A program made the translations under genes and the position numbers. DNA of 64,000 nucleotides from Desulfovibrio fairfieldensis (lineage in GTDB: Bacteria > Desulfobacterota > Desulfovibrionia > Desulfovibrionales > Desulfovibrionaceae). Location: the NCBI RefSeq assembly GCF_001553605.1, contig NZ_CP014229.1, positions 1,454,501 to 1,518,500 on the forward strand, written 5' to 3'. The notes beneath the pieces were generated by a model. It was given only the letters and a program-made list of their open reading frames with translations. It did no database searches and was not told the DNA's origin. Shown piece by piece: positions 7,963-17,500 of the stretch. The first letter of the stretch is position 1, and each line of letters opens with the position of its first letter.

Positions 7963-8760
7963 TCAATTAACCATAAAATAATAGACAAAGGGCGCGAGCA
8001 GCAAACGATAGACGGCAAAGGGCACCAGGGTCATCCGCCCCACCAGGGCCACGAAAACTTTGACCGCCAACAGGGCGGAAATAAAGGAGCCCACTATGCC
8101 CACCGCGAAAAAGGGAATGTCCGCCGAGGTGAACAGGCTGAGATTCTTCAGCATGTCAAAGCCCGTGGCGGCCACCATGATGGGCACCGCCGCGATAAAG
8201 GAATATTCCGCCGCCAGCGGCCGCTTGGCCCCCAGCAGCATGCCGCCCATGATAGTGGCCGCCGAGCGCGAAAAACCGGGCCAGAGGGCCAGGCACTGGA
8301 AACAGCCGATGCCCAGGGCCAGACGCGGCGTCATGTCGTCCAGGCTGATGCAGGTGGGCTTATGCTTGCGCCGTTCCACAAGAATCATGCACACGGCCCC
8401 CACCACCAAGGCGATAAGCACGGTGGAAGGCCGGAACAGATATTCCTTGATCAGGGAGTGGAACAACAGGCCCATCACGCAGGCGGGCAGCGAGGTGAGG
8501 ACCAGCAGCCAGATGCCGCGCATGCCCGCGAAGCGCACGTAGGGCTGCGGCTGGACCAGGCCCCAGAAGCGTTTCCAGTACAGCACCACCACGGCCATAA
8601 TGGCCCCGAGTTGAATCACAACCTCAAAGGTGGCGGCCCGCTCTCCTACAAAATTAAGCAGATCGCCCACAAGAATCAGATGCCCCGAGGAGGAGACCGG
8701 CAGAAATTCAGTCAGGCCTTCCACGATGCTCAGAATAAGGGCGGTGAGCAGATTATCCAT
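7963..8760 (-). CDS. uppP: undecaprenyl-diphosphatase
   Basis: This membrane enzyme removes a phosphate from undecaprenyl diphosphate so that the lipid carrier can be reused for peptidoglycan and O-antigen export; it also gives bacitracin tolerance. The family signatures are EGLTEFLPVSSSGH near residue 14 and GFSRSAATIMGG near 160, within about eight hydrophobic helices. The ATG at 8760 gives 265 aa, the normal size, and the protein begins at MDNLLTALILS; an in-frame extension to 8826 is highly charged and unlike the family. tRNA-Met lies about 80 bp downstream. Confidence 0.95.
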   Translation of the reverse strand: MDNLLTALILSIVEGLTEFLPVSSSGHLILVGDLLNFVGERAATFEVVIQLGAIMAVVVLYWKRFWGLVQPQPYVRFAGMRGIWLLVLTSLPACVMGLLFHSLIKEYLFRPSTVLIALVVGAVCMILVERRKHKPTCISLDDMTPRLALGIGCFQCLALWPGFSRSAATIMGGMLLGAKRPLAAEYSFIAAVPIMVAATGFDMLKNLSLFTSADIPFFAVGIVGSFISALLAVKVFVALVGRMTLVPFAVYRLLLAPFVYYFMVN

Positions 8761-8897
8761 ATTGGGTCTCCGGGCGGCCCGCCGCGCTGCGCGGCAGTCC
8801 GCTGCTTTTCGATCCGGCCGTGGCACAGTCGTTTACAACGTGGCATTGCCAAAAAGCCGCGTCGTGGCTATCTAACAGAAAAAGTGAGGATACCCCG

Positions 8898-9086
8898 ATG
8901 CCGACCATCATGCCCCAGAGCGAACTTGTGCGCAAAGCTATTGCCTATCTGAATGAGGAACACAAACGCGACCCCCACAAAAGCCTGTCCAGCCTGCTGG
9001 ACGAAGCGGGCATGCGTTTCAACCTTACGCCTGTGGACGCGGAAGCTCTGGAGTTTCTTTTCCGCAAGGAGCAGAAACGCGACTAA
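8898..9086 (+). CDS. small conserved-looking protein, 62 aa
   Basis: The frame starts at ATG 8898 behind AGTGAGGA (spacing 7) and encodes a soluble, charged, probably helical protein (ELVRKAIAYLNEE, then SLSSLLDEAGMRFNL and DAEALEFLFRKEQ). The pattern resembles a small helical-bundle or DNA-binding fold, but I do not recognise a family. It is divergent from uppP. A mobile-type repeat starts about 20 bp downstream. An in-frame extension back to 8820 lacks a ribosome site. Confidence 0.6.
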   Translation: MPTIMPQSELVRKAIAYLNEEHKRDPHKSLSSLLDEAGMRFNLTPVDAEALEFLFRKEQKRD

Positions 9087-9106
9087 GATCCGCTTTTTTT
9101 CTTTGC

Positions 9107-9258
9107 TAGGGCCTCCTGACACTACTGGGATTTTGTTCGCTGGCAAGGAGAACGAGCCTTTTATGCAGGGAGTGTACTTCTTATGGTACTCGACCGGAAT
9201 AAAAGGCGAAGTTCAACAAAGCCAGCGGGCAAAAGAACGTAGTGTCAAAAAGGTTCTA
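9107..9258. repeat. TA-bounded element, CTAGGG...TGACAC family (copy F2a)
   Basis: The region between CTAG at 9106-9109 and CTAG at 9256-9259 has imperfect terminal inverted repeats: GGGCCTCCTGACAC on the left and, reversed, GAACCTTTTTGACAC on the right. The left end matches the reversed right end at 52117-52152. The right TA supplies the TAG stop codon of metG. No coding capacity. Confidence 0.65.
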
Positions 9259-11253
9259 GGCGATTTCGCTGCCGTCGGGAACGGCCTTGGCCACAGCCAG
9301 CAGGCTGAGCTCGTCCCCGCCTTGGGCGGTAAGCACCATGCCGTGGGACATCAGGCCCCGGATCTTGCGCGGCGCCAGATTCAGCACGGCGCAGACCTGT
9401 TTGCCCACCAGATCATCGGGGGCGTAATATTCCGCCAGTCCTGAAAGGATCTGGCGCAACTGCCCTTCCCCGAAATCGATTTCCAGACGGAGAATACGGT
9501 CCGCGTTGGGATGCCGTTCCGCCACGCGTACCGTGCCCACCCGCAGGTCCAGAGCCTTAAAGTGATCAAAGTCCACCTCGGGCCGCCCCGCTGTTGCGGC
9601 GGGCGCGAGAGCTGCGGCTTTGGCCTCGGCGGGCTTGTCCGCTTTCTTTTCTTTATGTTTTTCTTTAACCTTCGGCGCGGGCGCCTTGTCCCCGTCCGCG
9701 TCGGTATTTTTCTTCACGTCGATGCGCGGGAAAAGATTGGACGTTGCCGACACCTGCGTGCCAGCTGACAGCCCGCCGAAGCAAATGATTTCATCATCCA
9801 GGTTGGGCACCGGGGGCAACCCCTCTTCCACGGGCTGGCCCAATTGTTCCAGCATCCGGCGGGACGCGGCGGGCATGACCGGCCAGAGGCAGAGCGCAAC
9901 TTTGCGCATGGCCGCCAGCAGAATGTACATGACCGTGGCCAGCCGCTCCATATTGCCCTGCTTGTGCAGGGCCCAGGGGGCCTGGCTGTCCACATATTTG
10001 TTCAGGGCCCGCACCAGCTCCCAGAGCGACTCCAGAGCTTGGGCGAACTGCACGTTGCCGAACAACTGGGAGAAATTGCGCATGGCCGTGGCGCACAGTT
10101 CCACCATGGCCTCGTCTTCCGGCTCGCGCTGTTTGGGCTGGGGCACGCAACTACCGAAGTATTTGGCTGTCATGGAGAGCACCCGGCTGAAAAGATTGCC
10201 CAGGTCGTTGGCCAAGTCAGCGTTGATCCTGCCGATCAGGGATTCCTCGCTGAAACTGGCGTCCGAGCCGAAGTGCATCTCGCGCAACAGGAAGTAGCGG
10301 AAGGCGTCCAGCCCGAAACGTCGGCCCGTCTCCAGGGGGTCCACCACATTCCCCAGAGATTTGGACATCTTGGTATCCCGCGAAAGCCAGTAGCCGTGCA
10401 CATTGAGGTGCTTGTACAACGGCAGGCCGGCGGCCTTGAGCATGGTGGGCCAGAATACGGCGTGCGGCTTGAGGATGTCTTTCGCCACCAGATGTTCGCC
10501 GGGCCAGTAACGGACGTATTCGGCCCCGTCAGGCCAGCCCAGAGCGCTGATGTAGTTGATCAGGGCGTCGAACCAGACGTAGCAGACGTAATTCTTGTCA
10601 AACGGCAACTCAATGCCCCAGGTCAGACGCGTTTTCGGGCGGGAGATGCACAGATCCTCCAGCGCGCCTGATTCCAGCATGGCCAGCACTTCCGAGCGGT
10701 AGCGCTCGGGCCGGATAAAATCCGGATGCTGGCTGATATACTCCCGCAGCCAGGGCAGATATTTGGACATGCGGAAGAAGTAATTCTTTTCGCTGATGAA
10801 TTCCGGCTTGGTCAGATGCTGGGGGCAGAGGCCGTTTTCCAGCTCCTTTTCCGTGTAGAAGCGTTCACAGCCGTAACAGTAATGGCCGCCGAACTCGCCG
10901 AAATAGATGTCGCCGGCGTCATACACTTTTTGCAGAAAGTCCTGCACCGTGCGCTTGTGCGCCTCGTCCGTAGTGCGCACGAAACGGTCATTGGCAATGC
11001 CCAGTTGCGGCCAGAGCGCCCGGAAACGGCCGCTGATATCGTCCACGAATTCCTTGGGAGTCTGTCCCTGTTTTTCGGCGGCCTGCACGATCTTGTCGCC
11101 GTGCTCGTCCGTGCCAGTCAGGAAGAGCGTGTCCTCGCCCAGCAGTTTATGGAAGCGGGCCAGGGAATCCGCCACAATGGTGGTGTAAGCGTGCCCCAGA
11201 TGGGGATTGGCATTGACGTAGTAAATGGGCGTGGTGATGAAAAAACTTTTCAC
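9256..11253 (-). CDS. metG: methionyl-tRNA synthetase
   Basis: The 665-aa class I synthetase charges tRNA-Met. The HIGH-type motif is HLGH (in NANPHLGHAYT, near residue 18). Zinc-binding cysteines lie in CYGCERFY and GLCPQH around 125-145. The KMSKS loop is literal (TKMSKSLGN, near 298). After a Lys/Ala-rich linker (~535-560) a C-terminal Trbp111-type tRNA-binding domain runs from ~562 to the end. The GTG start at 11253 is preceded by GGAG. ricT lies just upstream on the same strand. The stop codon coincides with the edge of repeat F2a. Confidence 0.97.
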   Translation of the reverse strand: MKSFFITTPIYYVNANPHLGHAYTTIVADSLARFHKLLGEDTLFLTGTDEHGDKIVQAAEKQGQTPKEFVDDISGRFRALWPQLGIANDRFVRTTDEAHKRTVQDFLQKVYDAGDIYFGEFGGHYCYGCERFYTEKELENGLCPQHLTKPEFISEKNYFFRMSKYLPWLREYISQHPDFIRPERYRSEVLAMLESGALEDLCISRPKTRLTWGIELPFDKNYVCYVWFDALINYISALGWPDGAEYVRYWPGEHLVAKDILKPHAVFWPTMLKAAGLPLYKHLNVHGYWLSRDTKMSKSLGNVVDPLETGRRFGLDAFRYFLLREMHFGSDASFSEESLIGRINADLANDLGNLFSRVLSMTAKYFGSCVPQPKQREPEDEAMVELCATAMRNFSQLFGNVQFAQALESLWELVRALNKYVDSQAPWALHKQGNMERLATVMYILLAAMRKVALCLWPVMPAASRRMLEQLGQPVEEGLPPVPNLDDEIICFGGLSAGTQVSATSNLFPRIDVKKNTDADGDKAPAPKVKEKHKEKKADKPAEAKAAALAPAATAGRPEVDFDHFKALDLRVGTVRVAERHPNADRILRLEIDFGEGQLRQILSGLAEYYAPDDLVGKQVCAVLNLAPRKIRGLMSHGMVLTAQGGDELSLLAVAKAVPDGSEIA

Positions 11254-11289
11254 ACAAGGCTCCGTGCTGTTGACTTGAACCCAAATACG

Positions 11290-12414
11290 CTATTCGTTTT
11301 CCGGGCGTTGCGCAGGCTTGCGCCGACGCTTGCGGCGGCCTTTGCCCGCTTCGCCGGCTCCCGATGGCCCGGCTGGTCCGGCGGGCGCGCCGCCCTTCTC
11401 TTCCCGGTTTTCCGCAAAATTCGCCGTATCCGGCCGCTCAGCAGCCTGCCCGTCCTCATGGGCCCGGCTTTCGTCCGGAGGCAGCAGGTCATCAAACAGA
11501 CCAGGGTCTTCCACCGTGTCGGGCGTCACGGAAACCACCAGCAAACCGTCCCCCTGCCGAGGCTTGGCGGTCGGCTTGGGTTGGCCGCCCTGCTGCTGGG
11601 GCTCGGGCCGGTGGGGAGCGAGAGCCTGCCATTCGTCCAGGCTCAGTTCCAGCTCCTCGTTATTTTCCGTGATCACGGACAGGGAATTGCGGAACATATT
11701 GGCCCGCAGCACCTTCATGCCTCCCCGGTCGGTCTGGTATTTCTTGCCCAGGCGCGGGCAATGGCGGTGGAAATGGTCGTAATTTTCCTGCTCATAGGAA
11801 AGGCAGCAGAGCAGCCGACCGCAGATGCCGGAAATTTTGGCCGGATTGAGAAAAAGGTTCTGCTCCTTGGCCATACAGATGGTCACCGGGGCGAACTTGC
11901 GCAAATAGCGACGGCAACAGCAGACCATGCCGCAATTGCCCACCGCGCCCACCATCTGGGTTTCATGACGGACGCCGATCTGGCGCAGCTCAATGCGGGC
12001 GCGGTATTCTCGCACCAGATCCTTCACCAGATCGCGGAAGTCAATGCGCGCGGGCGCCGTGAAGTAAAAGATCAGCTTGCTGCGATCAAAAAAGACCTCC
12101 ACGTCCACCAGCTTCATGTCCAGACGGCGGTCGCGGATGCACTGGCGGCAATAGGCCGTGGCCTCTCGGGCCAGTGCATCGTTTTCCCTGCCGGTTTCCA
12201 GATCCGTGGAGCCCGCCTGGCGCAGAATATCGGGCAGGTCCTGCTCTTCCATGCCGGGCAGGCCCTCAAGCGGGCCGGAAACAACCTCGGCCAGGGTCAG
12301 GCCCTGATCGGCCTCAATCAGAACATGGTCGCCGCGCTTGAGCTCCGGCGGGCCGGAATAGTAGCTCGTCTGCCCGAGCTCACGAAATTTAATACCAAAT
12401 ATGGGCATAAGCAT
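11290..12414 (-). CDS. PSP1-domain protein, RicT/YaaT-like
   Basis: The ~374-aa protein carries a PSP1 domain (roughly residues 5-255) with the cysteine-rich signature CCCRRYLRKF and CGRLLCCLSYE. In Bacillus the homologue RicT binds 4Fe-4S clusters with RicA and RicF and assists mRNA maturation. The last ~120 residues are low complexity and end in a basic tail (KGRRKRRRKPAQ), which suggests nucleic-acid contact. The start is uncertain: ATG 12414, ATG 12408 and GTG 12417 are all in frame with weak ribosome sites. It is read into metG, a pairing I associate with delta-proteobacterial genomes. Confidence 0.85.
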   Translation of the reverse strand: MLMPIFGIKFRELGQTSYYSGPPELKRGDHVLIEADQGLTLAEVVSGPLEGLPGMEEQDLPDILRQAGSTDLETGRENDALAREATAYCRQCIRDRRLDMKLVDVEVFFDRSKLIFYFTAPARIDFRDLVKDLVREYRARIELRQIGVRHETQMVGAVGNCGMVCCCRRYLRKFAPVTICMAKEQNLFLNPAKISGICGRLLCCLSYEQENYDHFHRHCPRLGKKYQTDRGGMKVLRANMFRNSLSVITENNEELELSLDEWQALAPHRPEPQQQGGQPKPTAKPRQGDGLLVVSVTPDTVEDPGLFDDLLPPDESRAHEDGQAAERPDTANFAENREEKGGAPAGPAGPSGAGEAGKGRRKRRRKPAQRPENE

Positions 12415-12685
12415 CACTGCGGTAAAACGTCAGAAGAATGTGTCTAAGACATTGCTTTTCGGCCATATTGCCCCTGCTGTCAACAGCGGCGGGTCGCGGT
12501 GCGCTTCGTTTAAGCTTATCCGGTCATCTGTCGCTGCCCCGCGCGGAGGAGAAGGCGGCAGGCAAACGCGCGGACACGGTCTCGGCATCCCCATATCTTT
12601 TGAGACCCCGGCCTTTCTCAATCTTGCCGTCTCGCCTTGCCATCGTTGCGCCCCTGTTTTACATTTAGAGCATAAAGGGGGCCTG

Positions 12686-13246
12686 ATGATGATTGAACGA
12701 GACGAAGCTCTGAAGCTGCTGGCGGACCAGGGCACGCCGGTATCGTTGCTGCAGCACGCTTTGGCCGCGGAGGCCATTATGCGGTCTCTGGCGCGCCGTT
12801 TCGGCGAGGATGAGGATCTTTGGGGCCTGACCGGGCTGCTGCACGACCTGGACTATCCCACCACCGCTGAAGCGCCTGAACGACATGGCCTGGAAAGCGC
12901 GACCATGCTGATCGGCAAGCTGCCGGAAGAGGCTCTGGCCGCTATCCGCGCTCATAACGGCGAAATGAACGGCACTGCTCCGCAATGCCGCTTTGATTAC
13001 GCCCTGCGTTGCGGCGAGACGGTCACGGGGCTCATTGGCGCGGCGGCGCGCATGCGCCCCACCGGCCTGGAGGGCATGGAGCCCAAAAGCATCAAGAAAA
13101 AGATGAAGGACAAAGCCTTTGCCGCCAGCGTGAACCGCGACAATATCCGCCAGTGCGCCGACGCCGGGCTGGAATTGGACGATTTTCTGGCTCTGTCCAT
13201 TGAAGCCATGCACGGCAAGGCCGCGGAACTGGGCCTGAGCAAATAG
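12686..13246 (+). CDS. HD-domain protein (HDIG-type phosphohydrolase)
   Basis: The 186-aa protein has the HD signature LTGLLHDLDYP near residue 50 followed by RHGLES and IRAHNGE, consistent with a divalent-metal phosphohydrolase of the HDIG family. The substrate is unknown. ATG 12686 (or 12689, immediately following) is chosen because AAAGGGGG lies just upstream; the longer in-frame extension to 12401 has no such signal and crosses the divergent promoter with ricT. Phosphofructokinase follows after 27 bp and is probably on the same transcript. Confidence 0.82.
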   Translation: MMIERDEALKLLADQGTPVSLLQHALAAEAIMRSLARRFGEDEDLWGLTGLLHDLDYPTTAEAPERHGLESATMLIGKLPEEALAAIRAHNGEMNGTAPQCRFDYALRCGETVTGLIGAAARMRPTGLEGMEPKSIKKKMKDKAFAASVNRDNIRQCADAGLELDDFLALSIEAMHGKAAELGLSK

Positions 13247-13273
13247 CGTTTTTACTTTTTTATGAGGCAGATC

Positions 13274-14578
13274 ATGGAAGAATGCGCGCTGGATACAAGC
13301 ATCCGCACCCTAGGGCCCTGCAAGCTGGAATCGCATCTGCCCTACCGCACCTGGGCCGACGACAAACGTATTCAGATTTTTGTGGACGAGGAACTGAGCG
13401 AACACAACGGAGAGGCCTGCTGCGTCTGTTTCGAGGCGGCAGGACCACGCAAAAAGCTCTATTTCGACTCTTCCCGCGCCAAGTGCGCCATCGTCACCTG
13501 CGGCGGCCTGTGCCCCGGCATCAACGACGTGATCCGCGCCATCGTCATGGAGGCCTACCACGCCTACAATGTGCCTTCCATTGTGGGCATTCCCTACGGC
13601 CTGGAAGGTTTCATCCCCAAGTACCGGCACGCCCTGCGGGAGCTGACCCCGGACGTGGTGGCCGACATCCATCGCTTCGGCGGCACCATTCTGGGCTCGT
13701 CGCGCGGGCCGCAGTCGCCCGAGGAAATCGTGGACACCCTTGAGCGCTGCAACGTCAACGCCCTTTTCGTCATCGGCGGCGACGGCACCATGAAGGCGGC
13801 GCTTTCCATCAGCCGGGAAGTGCAGAACCGGGGCCTGAAGATCGCGGTGATCGGCATTCCCAAAACCATTGACAACGACATTAATTTCATCCCCCAGTCG
13901 TTTGGTTTTGAAACCGCCGTATTCAAGGCAACCGAGGCTATTGAGTGCGCCCATACCGAAGCCTGCGGCACGCCCAACGGCATCGGTCTGGTCAAACTCA
14001 TGGGCCGGGAGTCCGGCTTCATCGCCGCGCGGGCCACGCTGGCCCTCAAGGAAGTGAACTTCGTGCTGATTCCGGAAGCGCCTTTCACCCTGGAGGGGGA
14101 AGGCGGCCTGCTGCCCGCCCTGGAAGAACGCCTGCGGTCCAGAGGGCATGCGGTCATTGTGGCGGCCGAGGGCGCGGGTCAGCATCTGCTGAAGCACAGC
14201 GCGGGCACCGACGCCTCAGGCAATCCCGTGCTGGGCGAAGTGGCCGACCTTTTGCGCAAGGAAATCAATACCTATCTCAACGCCCGCCAGATGGAGCATT
14301 CCATCAAATACATCGACCCCAGCTACATCATCCGCTCCGTACCGGCTAACGCCAACGACAAGGTTTACTGCGGCTTTCTGGGCCAGTACGCGGTGCATGC
14401 GGCCATGGCCGGGCGTACGGACATGGTGGTGGCCAAACTGCAGGACCGCTATGTGCATCTGCCTCTGCAACTGGTCACCCAAACGCGCCGCAAGCTGAAC
14501 ATTTATTCCGATCTCTGGCGCGCGGTGCTGGAATCCACGGGCCAAGGCATGCTCAAGGGCATGCTGCCGCCCGAATAG
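13274..14578 (+). CDS. pfkA: 6-phosphofructokinase, ATP-type
   Basis: The 434-aa enzyme phosphorylates fructose-6-phosphate in glycolysis. CGGLCPGIND is the N-terminal nucleotide loop, GGDGTM the second nucleotide motif, and PKTIDND the catalytic segment. Gly in GGDG favours ATP over pyrophosphate (PPi enzymes have GGDD), while Lys in PKTIDND is the residue usual in the long and PPi-related clades. The size exceeds the ~320-aa E. coli type, placing it in the long plant/spirochaete-like group. ATG 13274 is preceded by GAGG at good spacing; ATG 13262 is in frame but poorly placed. fbp for the reverse reaction is at 32557. Confidence 0.9.
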   Translation: MEECALDTSIRTLGPCKLESHLPYRTWADDKRIQIFVDEELSEHNGEACCVCFEAAGPRKKLYFDSSRAKCAIVTCGGLCPGINDVIRAIVMEAYHAYNVPSIVGIPYGLEGFIPKYRHALRELTPDVVADIHRFGGTILGSSRGPQSPEEIVDTLERCNVNALFVIGGDGTMKAALSISREVQNRGLKIAVIGIPKTIDNDINFIPQSFGFETAVFKATEAIECAHTEACGTPNGIGLVKLMGRESGFIAARATLALKEVNFVLIPEAPFTLEGEGGLLPALEERLRSRGHAVIVAAEGAGQHLLKHSAGTDASGNPVLGEVADLLRKEINTYLNARQMEHSIKYIDPSYIIRSVPANANDKVYCGFLGQYAVHAAMAGRTDMVVAKLQDRYVHLPLQLVTQTRRKLNIYSDLWRAVLESTGQGMLKGMLPPE

Positions 14579-14591
14579 AGCCGCTCTCCAC

Positions 14592-17500
14592 ATGTCTCGT
14601 CTCTGCCAGGTCAAGGCCTCGGCCGGTTCCGGCAAAACCTATGAGCTGACCCGCTGTTTTCTGTTGCGCCTGATGGAGTGCGGGCATGCCTCGGGTGTGG
14701 CGGCCTCTCCGGCCTGCGCACTGGCGCCGGAGGGCCGCCAATGCGGCTGGGGCGACATCCTGGCCGTCACTTTTACCAACGCCGCGGCCGCTGAAATGCG
14801 CGACCGCGTCATCCGCCACCTGAAAAGCGCGGCTCTGGGTGCGCGCGCGGAAGACATCCCCCTTGATGCGGACGAGGCCCGCCGCTGGGTGGATGTGATC
14901 ATGCGCGATCTGAGCGCCCTGAACATCCGCACCATTGACAGCCTGCTGCATCTTATCGTGCGGGCCGCCGCCCTGGAGCTGAATCTCCATCCCGATTTTC
15001 AGCCCGTCTTCGCCACTGAGGAGGCTCTGGCCCCCTACCTGGACCTTTTTATGGAACGGGCCTGGCGGGAAGACGCGGCCATGCGCGATCTGTTGCGCGA
15101 GGCCTGCCGGGCTCTGGTAGTGCACGGCCAAAGCAAGGGTTTTCTGGCCGGGGAAAAACTGCTCCGCCAACTGCGGGATTTGCTGGACGATGTGCTGCTG
15201 GGGCGGTTCGAGGATCTGACGTCGGAGGCCGTTCTTAAAGAAAAACTTCAAGAAATGGATGAGGCCGCCGTGCAGGCCGCGCAGGAATTTCTGGCCTCCG
15301 CGCAGGCTGCGGGCCTGCGCTGGAAAAAACCGGCTCTGGGCGCTGTGGAACAGCTTTCCTGGGGCCAGGTGGAAAAATGTTCTTCCGCCTTTGCAAGCAA
15401 GGAAACAGCTGAAGAACTCTTTCTCAAAAATACCGTGGTGACGGAAGCAACCGCGCAGGCCTTTGCCGCTTACTCGGCCCACGCCTGTCGCCGGGCCGGG
15501 GAAGGCTCGCTGATTGTCCAGGCCTTGCGCATCGCCCCTTTTGTGCGCCTGGCACATGCTCTGGTGGCCGCTTTTCTGCAAAATCAGGAACAGGAAGGCG
15601 CGCTGCCCGGCCTACTGGTGCCGCGCCTGGCCCGTGAAGTGCTGGAGGGCGAGCGCGGCGTGCCGGAAGCGCTCTGCCGCCTGGGCACGCGCCTGACCCA
15701 TTTTCTGGTGGATGAATTTCAGGACACCAGCCGCGAGCAATGGCAAGCCCTGCGTCCCTTGCTTGAAGAGGCCCTGTCGCGCGGCGGCTCCCTGACCTGG
15801 GTGGGCGACGTCAAGCAATCCATCTACGGTTGGCGCGGCGGCGAGCCGGAGCTGTTCGACGCGGTCTTTGACGATCAGGGTCTGACGCGGCTGGCTCCCG
15901 GCGGGGAACGCCGCAATCTGCCCCGCAACTGGCGCAGCCGCCGGGAAGTGGTGGAGCACAACAACCGGATTTTTGCCCCACTGGAAAATGCAGCTACGGC
16001 CCAACGAGTGCTGGCCGCCCTGCTGCCCGGCGATACGCCCCCGGAAGTTCTGACTACGGCCACGCGACGCTTGAGCCGGGCCTTTGCGGGCGCGGCGCAG
16101 CAATGTCCGCCCAAGACCCGGGAAGGCGGCCTGGTACGGGCCGAAGAGATTCAGGGCGCCACGCAGGACGACTTGCGGGATTGTGTGCTGGAACGCCTTT
16201 GCGATTTGCTGCGGGACGAAATCGGCCCGCGCAGGCCCTGGTCCGACGTGCTGGTGCTGGTGCGCGGCAATGAAACAGCCCGCGTGACCGCCGAAGGTCT
16301 GGTACATGAGGGCATTCCGGTCATCACGGAAAACAGCCTGCTGCTGGCGGAACACCCGCTCATTGTACAGACTGTGGCTTTGCTGGCTTTTCTGGACAAT
16401 CCCGACGACGACATCGCCTTTTGGACCATGCTCACGGGTTCCATCGTGCTTGAACACCCGCAGGCGGCGGAACTCGACTGGGAAATACTGCACGGCTGGT
16501 GCGCGGAGCCGGGCCAAGGGCCATTTCATCTGCGTTTCAGACGGCGCTGGCCGCTGATCTGGCGGAACCTGCTGGCCCCCTTTCACAGTCAGTCCGGCCT
16601 GATGACCCCCTATGACACGGTGCTGGAATGGTTTACGCGCCTGGACGTGGAAGCACGCTTTCCGGAAGCCCGGACGTTCCTGCGCCGTTTTATGGAAGTA
16701 TTGTACAGCGCTGAAGAAAAAGGCCTTGCTACCCTGTCCACGTTTCTCGAGCACTGGCAAGACAAAAGCGGTGAAGAAAAAGTGCCCATGCCCGAAAACA
16801 TGAATGCCGTTCGCGTCATGACTATCCACAAATCCAAAGGGCTGGAAGCTCCGGTGGTGATTCTGCCCTGGACCAGCTTCAACGTGCGCCCGTCAGGACG
16901 TCCCGTTCTGCTGGAGCGCGACGGCCTGCGCATGGCGGTGCCCAATCGCAAGGCTCTGGGCGAAATCTACTATGAGGATCTGGCGCGGCAGGCTTGCGAA
17001 AATCTGGATCTGCTCTATGTGGCCTTTACCAGGGCCAGGGACGAACTGCACATTTTCCGTACCGGCACGCCGGGTCTGGACAACAAAAGCGGCTCGCTCT
17101 GCGCGGCCTTGGATATTCTCTGGCAGGAGGCCGAGTTGAGGCTGCCCTACAGCCGGGGCACGCCGGTGGAGTGCCCGCGCAACGGGGCAACGGACGACGA
17201 GATCTGCCCCGAGCCGCTTACCGAGGCGGCTGTACCGGAACAGAAATGGCGGCCCATGCAGTGGCTGCCCCGTTTAAAGATCTTCCGCAATCCGCTGGGC
17301 GGCTTTGCCTTCAAGGCCGAAGACCGCGGCAGCCTGCTCCATTTCTGCCTGGAGCATCTGCGCGTTACCGGACAGGCGGAGGAGGACGCCAGGGCCGCCC
17401 TCTCTTTCGGCCTGCGCAACTACCCCCTGCCTGTGCCGGATGATCCGGCCCTGCGCGACTCACTGGCCGGGGCTCTGGCCTGGTTCGCGTCCCAGCCCGA

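Noticed and set aside
10726-12447. 573-codon plus-strand frame
   Set aside because: Antisense to the start of metG and to ricT, both with clear motifs; composition typical of a shadow frame.
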